From Aurantiochytrium sp. KH105 (lineage: Eukaryota > Sar > Bigyra > Thraustochytrida > Thraustochytriidae): DNA of 64,000 bases. Location of the stretch: the NCBI GenBank assembly GCA_003116975.1, contig BGKB01000015.1, forward strand, positions 1-64,000, written 5' to 3'. This document shows positions 47,304-55,662 of the stretch, piece by piece (the stretch's first letter is position 1; every line of letters starts with the position of its first letter). The translations under genes were made by a program, and so were the position numbers. A model generated the notes under the pieces. That model was not told where the DNA came from. It saw only the letters and a list, made by a program, of their open reading frames with translations, and searched no databases.

Positions 47304-47901
47304 TTATTTATTGATGTGATTTGGAGAACTCTTCTTCATGAGAGTGAGTGACGACCGACCGATGTGACCGACTCTTTTTATTTGTTGATGTGTTGTTGAA
47401 ATGCCAATCCTGGCCAATGAGCAGTTGCAGCAGGCATCAGGCGGGAAAGTTCTTGTCGTTACGATTAGTCCGCCTCAGCTACTAGGACCCACGCCCTTCA
47501 TGACTCAGCTCTTTCTTCCCTACTTGCAAGTCAGAAGAGAAAATGGTGCCCTCAGCGCGAGCATCGACTTCCTGGTTTGTAACTTTGAAAGAGACTGAGC
47601 AAGCTGACTTCAAACACAGGTCGCAGTCTCATCACAAATCTCGTGCAGTTTTGTGAGAATAAATTACGATTAGTAAAGGACTTTACGGCGGAAGGTGCAA
47701 ACAAAAAGTTTAGGCCTATCTTCTCTTCGTTCGTTTGCAAGCACGGTGATTGTAGAGGCCAAACGCGTTACAATTACCAATAATGCAGCTGCAGCATGCC
47801 AATTCGTAAGGTGTTCACGTGTGCTTCCTTCTTTTTTCATGTCACAGGATTTGGCCTCATTGATTGGCGCACATCACTCACACGCTTTCCATCTTTGCAG
47901 G
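47304..47901. other. Intergenic between the TTL-like and NIPA-like genes
   Basis: Upstream region of the TTL-like gene and downstream region of NIPA. A 65-codon plus-strand ORF (47401-47598) starts with ATG but has no recognised family and no supporting splice partner that I can join cleanly. Several splice-like signals (acceptor-like pyrimidine tracts ending CACAG near 47847, TACTAAT on the minus strand near 47668) suggest an unresolved transcript or UTR intron. Confidence 0.45.
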
Positions 47902-48957
47902 TTATGATTGAAGGAGCAGAGGTTGAGCATTTTCAATACTCACCTGCGTCGCTTCCGGGTCAATCAAGGCCTCCTCAAATGCTGCTGAGGAGAGCTCGGA
48001 CATTGCCGGCTCGCGAACCTCGGTGGGCTCCGGTTCGTTGGACAGGGCTGCAATGGATGCTGCGCAAAGAAAGATGCCAAACGGAACGAAGATCCGAGAT
48101 TCTGTGTCCCACCGCTCTACTTCGCGGAAAAATACAGCAGAGTAGAGACTTCCGACTACAATGATGACAGCATTGACAATGGGAACAGTAAAGGACGCGC
48201 TGAAAAGGTCGAGACAGCGATTGAGAGAATAAACCTGGCAAAGGGCAGAGATGATCGTAGTGAGGATGAAAAAGTAAGTAATGGGCGACCCCCACGCGCC
48301 GTCTTTGAGACAAAGTGACATGGCCTTTGCGAAGAGTTGCGTAAGTGCACCAATAAGCCCTGCGCCCATCGTCATGCCGAGGCGCTGCGTTTTTTCAAGC
48401 GGAGAGAGCATGGACATGCGAACGAAAAGGCCGAGAGCGACGATGCACATTGTCACGACAAAGAAGCTAAGCTGAAAGAAATTTCCCGCGAGTTCTCGCG
48501 CTGTGACCTCGGTGGACTCGCGGTTTCCGGAGACCAGAATGATTACAACAGAGATGAAGATGAGGCCATTGAGGAAGAGGGCCCGCAGTGATGAGCGCTC
48601 TCGGTTGATTATGTACGCAAGCGGAACGTTCAGCACAATATGCAAGCCACCAAAGGGAATGGTGACGCTTGCATCGGCAAAGGCCATGCTTGCCAGATTG
48701 AGCACGGTATTAATGATGGTGAGGCAAAAGTTGCCAAAGAGAAAGAGAGGATCAAGATAGATAGGTCTTGGCTCTGCTGGCACGCAGACACTTTGCTCTA
48801 CTCCATTATCCACAATGTCGTAATCGTCGCTGGCAAGTTCTCTGTCTTCCTCTTCTCGCGCGCGTCTCGTGTACGCGAGTTTGATGGTGTTGTCTCCGAG
48901 AGAGGCTGCCGCTGCTGCGATGATGGAAAGAATCACGCCGATGATGTAGTCCTCCAT
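47902..48957 (-). CDS. NIPA-family (DUF803) magnesium transporter
   Basis: About 351 residues from the ATG at 48957; the frame extends to a GTG at 49002. About nine hydrophobic segments. The first (YIIGVILSIIAAAAASLGDNTIKLA) carries the family's small-residue-rich first helix, followed by a charged loop and then helices of the drug/metabolite-transporter fold. Typical signatures are seen: TVLNLASMAFADASVTIPFG (family: N-x-x-A-[YF]-x-F-A-[PD]-A), LNVPLAYIINRE, and later NRCLDLFSASFTVPI followed by VIIVVGSLYSAVFFRE. NIPA proteins carry Mg2+ across endosomal or plasma membranes. The C-terminal coding sequence crosses a strong donor-like CGCAG|GTGAGT, so the last 13 residues may be intronic. Confidence 0.85.
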   Translation of the reverse strand: MEDYIIGVILSIIAAAAASLGDNTIKLAYTRRAREEEDRELASDDYDIVDNGVEQSVCVPAEPRPIYLDPLFLFGNFCLTIINTVLNLASMAFADASVTIPFGGLHIVLNVPLAYIINRERSSLRALFLNGLIFISVVIILVSGNRESTEVTARELAGNFFQLSFFVVTMCIVALGLFVRMSMLSPLEKTQRLGMTMGAGLIGALTQLFAKAMSLCLKDGAWGSPITYFFILTTIISALCQVYSLNRCLDLFSASFTVPIVNAVIIVVGSLYSAVFFREVERWDTESRIFVPFGIFLCAASIAALSNEPEPTEVREPAMSELSSAAFEEALIDPEATQVSIENAQPLLLQS

Positions 48958-49824
48958 GCTGCTAACCGCGTGCGCGACGCGCGCGACGAGACCCTTGACC
49001 ACGTCTACGTCTGCGCCTGCGCGTGCGTCTGCGTTTGCGTCTCTGGCACCGCGTCTCTGCTCTGCGTCTGTCTATACAACCCGGCGCAGTTCTTTGCGCC
49101 TCGCAACTTGAAGCTTGCGCACGAAGCGCGATTCCGGCTGCCTCGAACTCAACTCGGAACTCCGTCACAAGTCACGTCAACGGCTCGCCTTGGCTGAGTG
49201 GCCCCCCGGGTCGGCCGGCCGCTCGGTGGCTTGCGATCTCGAGGAGGTTTTGCTTGCTGCGCTGCGTCCCGGGAAGGCCGTCTGCGGCCGCGAGCTTCGC
49301 CTCTCCGCGTCTGCCTCGATCGCGCAGGTCGAGCGGCGAGGCGCCGTGCAAGTCTTCGCAAGGACAGAGATTGATTGGTTGATGCACACAGAACGACCGA
49401 CCTTGCAAAGAAGCCGCAGGCAAACAAGCTGTCAGCCAGGTCGGGAACCTCACGACCCCGCCCTCCCCCCTTCTCTGGAGCAAGAAAACGATTGCTGGCC
49501 AAGACGGCTGGTTGGCAACGTACGCAAGTCATCAACGAAACGGGCTCTTGAACTCCGTGATCCGCCCTGGATGCGCTTCGACATCTAGGCGTAGGCGAGG
49601 ATCGAAATTGACAAAAGAGCCACGAATCGCGAGCAATTGTCTCACCGTGAAAGACCACCCAGCAATCGACCAAGTGAAAGACCGACCACCCCAAAGGAGC
49701 TTTGCCAGTCACTGAGCTGTGAGAGCAGATGGGAATGAAATTGAATGAGCAACATGGAATTGATTCACGGACATTGTGAGGGAAAGTCGAGGCGGTCGCG
49801 CTCTTTCTTTATTTCTTCTTTGTT
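48958..49824. other. Intergenic, upstream of NIPA and downstream of ArsM
   Basis: About 0.87 kb with TGCG-rich simple sequence near 49010-49045 (likely the NIPA 5' UTR). ORFs are short and unsupported. A TGGCTGAGTGG string near 49188 resembles a tRNA A-box but lacks a matching B-box. Confidence 0.55.
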
Positions 49825-51303
49825 TCAAGAGCAGCAAGAGTCGCCGCCAACGGGGGTGGTGTCGACTGCACCGAGTTGCTGCGCAGACTTGAAAGGCACA
49901 GAGCGGCCCGTGCGCGAAAAGGGCCCAAAGTGGCGGGAAGTATCGCCGTAAAAGCTAAAGTGCTCCGCAAAGCGGGAGCGCTGGAGCGTGGCAAAAACGT
50001 TTCCGCTTACAGGCGTAATCTTGCCGGTGATGAACTCGGCGCCGAGACCAAGGCAATACTCGTGCTCGTTGCCGTCAATGGTGCCCTTGTAAACAACGGC
50101 TTGGCCGTAGTCCTCCTCGGAGGCCTCAAACGTGCCTTCTTCCAGTTTGGTGAGACGGTAGGTGACACTATAGAAGCGAATGTGGCCAATCTTGGCCTCG
50201 ACGGCCTTGTTCTCAATGGTAATGACAGAGTCCTTGACAATGAGCGGACGACCAAAGCCGCACTCGACTGCCATGTTCTCGAAATCTCCCCAGTAAAGAG
50301 CCCCGCTGAGGCATTCGCCCCAAAGCACCGGGTCCTTTCTCAGATCGTCCGGAACTCGACGTTCTGCGTAAACGTCGGAAAACTCCATCATGCCTCCCGT
50401 CTTGAGGAGCTTGTACGCCTCGCGGAGAACGGCACGCTTGTCTGGGCAAAGATTGATCACGCAGTTTGAGGTGATGAGATCAAAAGATCCAGCCTCAAGT
50501 CCGAGTTCCTCGAGGCGTTCAATATATCCTTTCAAAAAAGTGACATTGGACGAATCGTATCCAAATCGCTCGCGATGGTACTCTTGATGCTTGCGCGCGA
50601 CGTCGAGCTGCTCGTCAGTCATGTCGACGCCAACAACGTGGCCCTCGGGGCCCACCCACTGCGACAGCACGTAGACATCACGACCACTTCCGGATCCAAG
50701 ATCGAGAATGCGCGCACCCTCGATGACGTCGAGCTCGACGGAGCCGCATCCGTAGTACTTGGCGAGGACCTCATCGTGAACGTTGCGAAGTGCATTCTTG
50801 AGACGTTCATCGGGAGCACCCGAGGTGCAGCATGCGTTGGTTTTCAGGTCACCACTTTTGCTCAGCGTCTTGCCATAATACTCCTTGACAGCATCCTTGA
50901 CAGCATCGGCGCCATCCATGTCGGTGGCCTGCATGGCAGGCGTGTCGGCCGCCGGTTTGCAGCAGCTCGAAGCGGCCGGTTTGCAGCCAGTTGATGCAGC
51001 AGGTTTGCAGCAGCTCGATGCAGCAGGTTTGCAGCAGCTCGAAGGCTTTTGCTCTTCCTCCTTTTTGGGTTTGCAGCCCGAGCTGCTTTCACTCTCGTCC
51101 TTTTGGGCGGGCTTGCAGCAGCCGCTGGTGCTGCTGGAAGCGGATTCGCTGCTTCCCTGTACGTTGGCGCTCTTGGGGCCGCAGCATGACGACTTTTTCT
51201 TTTCCTCCGGGGCTGCGACGGGCTCACTCGTCTCGTTTCCGGTCTTGCTCTTGGGGCCGCAGCACTTGGGCTTGGTCGCGGCGGCGCCCTTCGACTCGTC
51301 CAT
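49825..51303 (-). CDS. arsM: Arsenite methyltransferase with an N-terminal Cys-Cys repeat leader
   Basis: S-adenosylmethionine-dependent As(III) methyltransferase (ArsM/AS3MT family), 492 residues from the ATG at 51303. The methyltransferase core starts near 130. Seen: an N-terminal Cys pair (Cys158-Cys159, TNACCTSG), the SAM-binding loop DLGSGSGRD (201-209), GVDMTDEQL, and the two conserved arsenic-binding cysteines Cys281 (SNCVINL) and Cys331 (GECLSGALYW). A Cys pair (490-491) ends the protein. The odd part is residues 1-120: eight Cys motifs of the form CCGPK/CCKPA/GCKPA, 14 cysteines in all. Four of them (90-117) lie in a perfect 8-residue period, embedded in Ser/Lys/Glu-rich sequence without other structure. 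This resembles a metallothionein-like metal trap fused to the enzyme. No targeting peptide is evident, so it is cytosolic. Expected products are mono- and dimethylated arsenic. Confidence 0.93.
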   Translation of the reverse strand: MDESKGAAATKPKCCGPKSKTGNETSEPVAAPEEKKKSSCCGPKSANVQGSSESASSSTSGCCKPAQKDESESSSGCKPKKEEEQKPSSCCKPAASSCCKPAASTGCKPAASSCCKPAADTPAMQATDMDGADAVKDAVKEYYGKTLSKSGDLKTNACCTSGAPDERLKNALRNVHDEVLAKYYGCGSVELDVIEGARILDLGSGSGRDVYVLSQWVGPEGHVVGVDMTDEQLDVARKHQEYHRERFGYDSSNVTFLKGYIERLEELGLEAGSFDLITSNCVINLCPDKRAVLREAYKLLKTGGMMEFSDVYAERRVPDDLRKDPVLWGECLSGALYWGDFENMAVECGFGRPLIVKDSVITIENKAVEAKIGHIRFYSVTYRLTKLEEGTFEASEEDYGQAVVYKGTIDGNEHEYCLGLGAEFITGKITPVSGNVFATLQRSRFAEHFSFYGDTSRHFGPFSRTGRSVPFKSAQQLGAVDTTPVGGDSCCS

Positions 51304-51952
51304 GGCTGCTTGCTTCGGCGAGCTCGCTTGCGAAGAAGTACGAGCAAGTTCGCCCGCTGATCTCTCTCTCTCTCGCTCTCGCTCTCTCGCTCTCCGTGGC
51401 GTGCGAGCGCCTGCGCGCGCGCCTGCGTATCCGTGCGTGCGTGTGCGAGCCTGTGAGCGCGCAGAGGTCTGCCAGCTCAGCTTTCTTTGCGGGTCTGCTG
51501 GCGAGGCGAGGCGGGTAAAGTCACTCGCATGATGGATTCATCGATCATGGACAGCAAACAGACACACAGTAGAAAGCAGAGAGAGGGAGGTTGGGCTATA
51601 CATGTGCATTTCATTTCTTTTTTGACACGTGACCAACGTCGCGCTGATGACGCCCCTTCGCTTTGTTTGACTATTTACTAATATTTGGAAATGCACGACG
51701 GAGCGATGCGCTTGCGCGCGAGGGGCGGGCTCACCATTGCACGATGCAAGCGTCGCAGGCAGCGTCGGCACGAGCCCGACTTTGTCGACGCGAAGTTTGG
51801 TTTGTTTGTTTGTTTGTTTTTTATATTTCCAGCGCGCCGCGAACATTGGCGGCAAGGACGCAGCGCGTGCCGAAGAAAGGCGAAACGAGGTTGAGGCGAC
51901 GGCAAAACCGAAAAGCTTGCCCGCTCCCTCGGGTGCAAAGGCTGATCAGCGT
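51304..51952. other. Intergenic, upstream of ArsM
   Basis: A CT/CG-rich stretch (51358-51410) just upstream of the ArsM start, a TTTG repeat (51800-51821) and no supported ORF. It holds the ArsM promoter and the 3' UTR of the coiled-coil gene. Confidence 0.55.
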
Positions 51953-53419
51953 CTAGCCGAGCTTTTGCTCCTCGTAGAATAGCTCGTGATCACCGTCGGA
52001 CTCTTGGATGGACGCTTGCGTGAGCACAAGGTGTGACTTGGTGGCGAGCGCACCTCGTTCGTGCGCGCGAATTGTGCGCAAGAGACCCTTGTTTTCTGTC
52101 ACCTGACCTGCAAGCTTCTCCTCGGCAAGTGCAGCGACGCGATCCTTGGCGAGCTCTAACGCCTCGATGCGGTGAAGGAGCGAGTTGCGCTGGTCGACGA
52201 GCTTGAGGCCAATTTTACGAAAGCGCTCGACCTCGGCAAAGGCAAAGCGGTTCGCTTTAGCCAAGAGCACATTAACGAGCGAGCCTGGCTCGGATGCCGC
52301 TTGTAATTTGGATTGCGCCAAGTCTGCCTCGAGCTGATTCTTTGCAGCCTCGGCATGCTGCAAACGCTGAGCTTGGCGTTCCATCCGGCGCTCGAGGCGC
52401 GTAATTTGGTGTTTGCGGTGCTCGAGTCGGTTTTTGGCAAGGCTGAGCTCATCGCGCAGCGCGCGTGCCCCGCCTTGTGCTTGAGGGGACATGGGGTCTT
52501 GATGATTTGTGTCAGTAGGCGTGCCTGGGGATAATAAAGGTGTGGACATTGCTCCTGGTGATGCAGGAGACGCCGCGCTGCAAAAGGATAGCGCCGCTGG
52601 TCGGCAATTTGGTATTGCATCCGCTGGCATTTTGGCTTTGTTACGGCCGCCGCTGATCTGGTCTTTGAGCATATCGATTTCGTTTTTCTGCAACGCGTTG
52701 ACAAAGGAGGCCTTCATGGCGCGCTGTGCTGCCTCGTTGCGTTCGTTTTCAAGTATGCGAATTCGGTCTCGGGCTTTGGCGAGCTCAACCTCTGCCTCTT
52801 CTTGTGAAAAGGTGACATCGGTCTGCAAAGCGTGACGTAGAAGCTTGTTTTCTGCGCGCTCTCCCTTGAGCTTGTGGCGTAGGCGCGCCTCGCGGCGCTT
52901 GAAACCCTCCTTTTCCTGAACAAGCGTCGCGTACAGCTCCCGTAGGTCGTATGGGTATCCGCTATCCTTTTGGGTCACAAAGGGTAGGGCTTCAGCTTCA
53001 AGACGGCGTACACGTGCTTGCAAGACGTCTTTTTCTTGCTGGAGGTCAAGGACGAGACGGTTGCGGTCCTGGAGCAAACCGCGCACCTGAATCACTTCGT
53101 GGTGCTGGCGGCTTTGCTCCTCTTGCAGACGCTCAATTTCTTGACGCAATAATGCCTTCTCGTCGAGAAGACGTTCCACCAAACCGCGTACGGCCGCTGC
53201 TTGTGATGGCGCGCTGCGCGCTGCTGCCGCCGCTGCTGCCGCGACAGCGTTTTCGTCTTGGCTCCATGGGACCAAGGTATGTGTTGTTGATGTTGTTGTT
53301 GCTGCTGCTCCTGCTGTGTTCATGGCATCTTGCATGGCGGCTTGCATGGCTGCGACACCGCGTGCTTCTTGTCTTTTGACAAAGCTTTCCCGCCATGCTT
53401 CATCAAGGTCCATCTGCAT
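51953..53419 (-). CDS. Uncharacterised long coiled-coil protein
   Basis: 488 residues from the ATG at 53419. An Ala/Thr-rich N-terminus (about 20-75) leads into heptad-rich coiled coils at about 80-150 (VERLLDEKALLRQEIERLQEE) and 165-265. A Pro/Ser-rich low-complexity break (about 270-315) follows, then a further coiled coil (about 320-460) rich in Glu, Lys, Arg, Leu and Gln. A conserved-looking SGYPYDLRELYATLVQEKEG segment near 155-175 interrupts the first coil. No membrane segment or enzyme motif. Coiled-coil proteins of this size are often centrosomal, ciliary or tethering components; which one cannot be told from sequence alone. Confidence 0.75.
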   Translation of the reverse strand: MQMDLDEAWRESFVKRQEARGVAAMQAAMQDAMNTAGAAATTTSTTHTLVPWSQDENAVAAAAAAAARSAPSQAAAVRGLVERLLDEKALLRQEIERLQEEQSRQHHEVIQVRGLLQDRNRLVLDLQQEKDVLQARVRRLEAEALPFVTQKDSGYPYDLRELYATLVQEKEGFKRREARLRHKLKGERAENKLLRHALQTDVTFSQEEAEVELAKARDRIRILENERNEAAQRAMKASFVNALQKNEIDMLKDQISGGRNKAKMPADAIPNCRPAALSFCSAASPASPGAMSTPLLSPGTPTDTNHQDPMSPQAQGGARALRDELSLAKNRLEHRKHQITRLERRMERQAQRLQHAEAAKNQLEADLAQSKLQAASEPGSLVNVLLAKANRFAFAEVERFRKIGLKLVDQRNSLLHRIEALELAKDRVAALAEEKLAGQVTENKGLLRTIRAHERGALATKSHLVLTQASIQESDGDHELFYEEQKLG

Positions 53420-53854
53420 CGGCAGCCAAGCCGTCCTTTCTGGCCGTGTTGCTCCTACACCTTGTCCTTTTGTTGCTGCTGCTGCTGCTGCAATTGCGGC
53501 TTGCCCGAAGAAGTCTCAAAAATCCTACACACGTGTATGCTTTGGCGGGAGAACTGGTCCAAGCATGCGTATCGCCGGGCCCACAATGGTTGACTTGCAA
53601 GCTCAGCCCACTCATCTGCCTCAGCAAGGCCGCTCAGCTCAGCTCCGCCCAGCGCCCCGGGCTTGTTTGGTCATCAACGGATATGTTTTTTATATTTTAT
53701 TTTTTCTCGCTACGAGGCTAGCGTCACTTCCGTTCTAAGCCCGAACCATCGACCAGCCCGTGTCTCCAGCCCGTGCCGCTCAGCCTAAGCAAGTTCTTGC
53801 TTGCGTCCACTATTTACGATTTATATTTCTCCTCAGAACTCCCATTCACACATG

Positions 53855-53960
53855 CATTCATTCATTCATTCATTCATTCATTCATTCATTCATTCATTCA
53901 TTCATTCATTCATTCATTCATTCATTCATTCATTCATTCATTCATTCATTCATTCATTCA
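53855..53960. repeat. Perfect TTCA tetranucleotide microsatellite, about 26 units
   Basis: 106 bases of uninterrupted CATT/TTCA repeat. In one frame it reads as poly-(His-Ser-Phe-Ile), which generates spurious ORFs. Confidence 0.95.
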
Positions 53961-55324
53961 CAGGCAATCATTCATTCACCTCGACCGTCGCACCCCCTAT
54001 CTATTCTATTCGGCCTCGCTTGCTTGTCGCTCGCTTCCTCACCTGCCTCCTCCCCTCCCCTCACCTCAGCTCCCCTCCACCCGCCCGAACCGCGCCCATT
54101 TCTCGCGCGTCCGGCCGTCGCGAATAAAGAAAAAAGCGCGAGCGTGATCGCGCGATTGCGACCGACTCGCTGGCCGCCCGGTAGCTTGACTGGTGGCTGC
54201 CGTCCAAGATGGAGCTCCTTCTCGCGCTCCGCCGCGCGGACTTCCACGAGCTCTCATAGCGCGCAGTGGACCCAAGTAACTACCAGCGCCACAACGAGTC
54301 CGTCGTCAGCCCCCTTGATAACTCCCGTGCCACGGGTGCGCACGCGCGTCTATCACGCGACTCCCCTAGCTTGCAGTTGCTTGCTGTCCTTCGTCCTAGC
54401 TTGCATGCGTGCATGCATCCCTGCATTCTTCTTCAAGTTTCTCAGCAGGTCCTCCAGCGCGTCGTTCACCAGCCGCGCGTAGCCCACCTGCTTCTTGCTA
54501 CACTATCCACTGCAACAGCCAGTCGTGTGTGCTGATCACGGGCTCGCTCGTCGCGCGTCTCGTCCCATCCCATTCACAGTCGCTCCCATTCCTTTCTCTG
54601 CAATTCCATTCCATTCCAGCCCAGCCCATTCCAGCTGCGCCGGCTGCTCCCGCGTGCATCCATCCATCCATCCATCCGGGTGGGGCCCGTGCTCGCCGAT
54701 CCCGCGCGCGTCTGCGACCGGCCCTCCCTCCCTTGCTCCCTCCCAAATTTCTTTCCTCTTAGCTGCAAAAAAAAAGGCGACCGGGCCCACGCGCGAAGTA
54801 CGAGAAGAGCTCGCTCGCTCGCTCGCTGACGCATGATGCGGAGCAAGAAGATAAATCAAAAGCCAGGACGCACGAGCGCTTATTGGTTGGTCGGTTGGTT
54901 TCTTGTGGCCCATGCTCTTCAGGTTCACTGTGGCACGCTGGCAAGCTCGCTCGTCCACTTGATAGAGCGTGTATACGTGGAAGCCCTGGAGCGCCGCGGC
55001 GTGCGCGCCTTGGTGCGCCGCGGTGTGGCGATTACAGCGCGGCTGCGCCAGACCGTCCCGCGCCGCGGACTGACTCGGCGCGGCAGTTGCGCAAGCCCAC
55101 GAGCTGCCGCCCGCCGGGGTCGCAGCGGCACGGAGAAGCCGACGAGCTAGCGCTAGCTTGCTTTGCGGCGAAAGCTGCCTCTAATAACTGGGGAGGCCAG
55201 GCCTGCTCGGTCGGTCGTCGTGGTCGGTGCCGGGAGCACGTGCACCAGGCAAGGGACCACCGACACAGGTCTAGTAACGAGGCAGACCCTGAAGACCGGC
55301 TGCTCGGCAGCGCGGCTGGGCTAG

Positions 55325-55376
55325 CAGGCGGGCAGGCGAGCACGCAGGCGGGCAGGCGAGCACGCAGGCGAGCACG
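55325..55376. repeat. 20-base minisatellite, 2.6 units
   Basis: CAGGCGGGCAGGCGAGCACG at 55325 and 55345, then a 12-base partial unit. It lies upstream of the sulfatase in CG-rich spacer. Confidence 0.85.
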
Positions 55377-55662
55377 CTCGGCACGCACGCAGGCAGTCGG
55401 CCTGCAGCGAGAGGTCTGGAAGACACACACACGGGCGCGCAAGTGAGACGCGATCAGCTCTCCAGGTACGACGAAGACGAAACTACATCAAGCAGCCCAG
55501 CCAAGCAAGGGAAAGAGATCACGCACGCGGTGAGTGAAAGCTGGCCGCGCCGCAAGGCAGTCGCGGCGGCAAGAGCGCGCAAACACCTTTCACATACGTG
55601 CATCATCATCAGCCGTGCATCATCAGCCGAGTGAAGAAGACGGAATCGCCACGAGCACAAAG

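Larger units (their letters stand above)
53420..55662. other. Divergent intergenic region, rich in simple repeats
   Basis: About 2.2 kb between the coiled-coil gene (minus) and the sulfatase (plus). It holds a long TTCA array (53855-53960), an ATCC run (54657-54678), CGCT repeats near 54810-54830 and a 20-base minisatellite (55325-55376). Near the sulfatase there are donor-like CCAG|GTACGA (55462-55471) and CGCG|GTGAGT (55528) strings, suggesting a 5' UTR intron. ORFs through the repeats are artefacts. Confidence 0.5.

Noticed and set aside
47401-47598. 65-codon plus-strand ORF between TTL-like and NIPA genes
   Set aside because: ATG start but no recognisable family, and no clean splice partner downstream; kept only as a remark in the spacer entry.
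49180-49260. tRNA-like A-box (TGGCTGAGTGG) downstream of ArsM
   Set aside because: No B-box (GGTTCGANNCC) at a suitable distance and no cloverleaf that I could fold.
53760-54482. 240-residue ORF containing poly-(His-Ser-Phe-Ile)
   Set aside because: It is a translation of the TTCA microsatellite and flanking CT-rich spacer.
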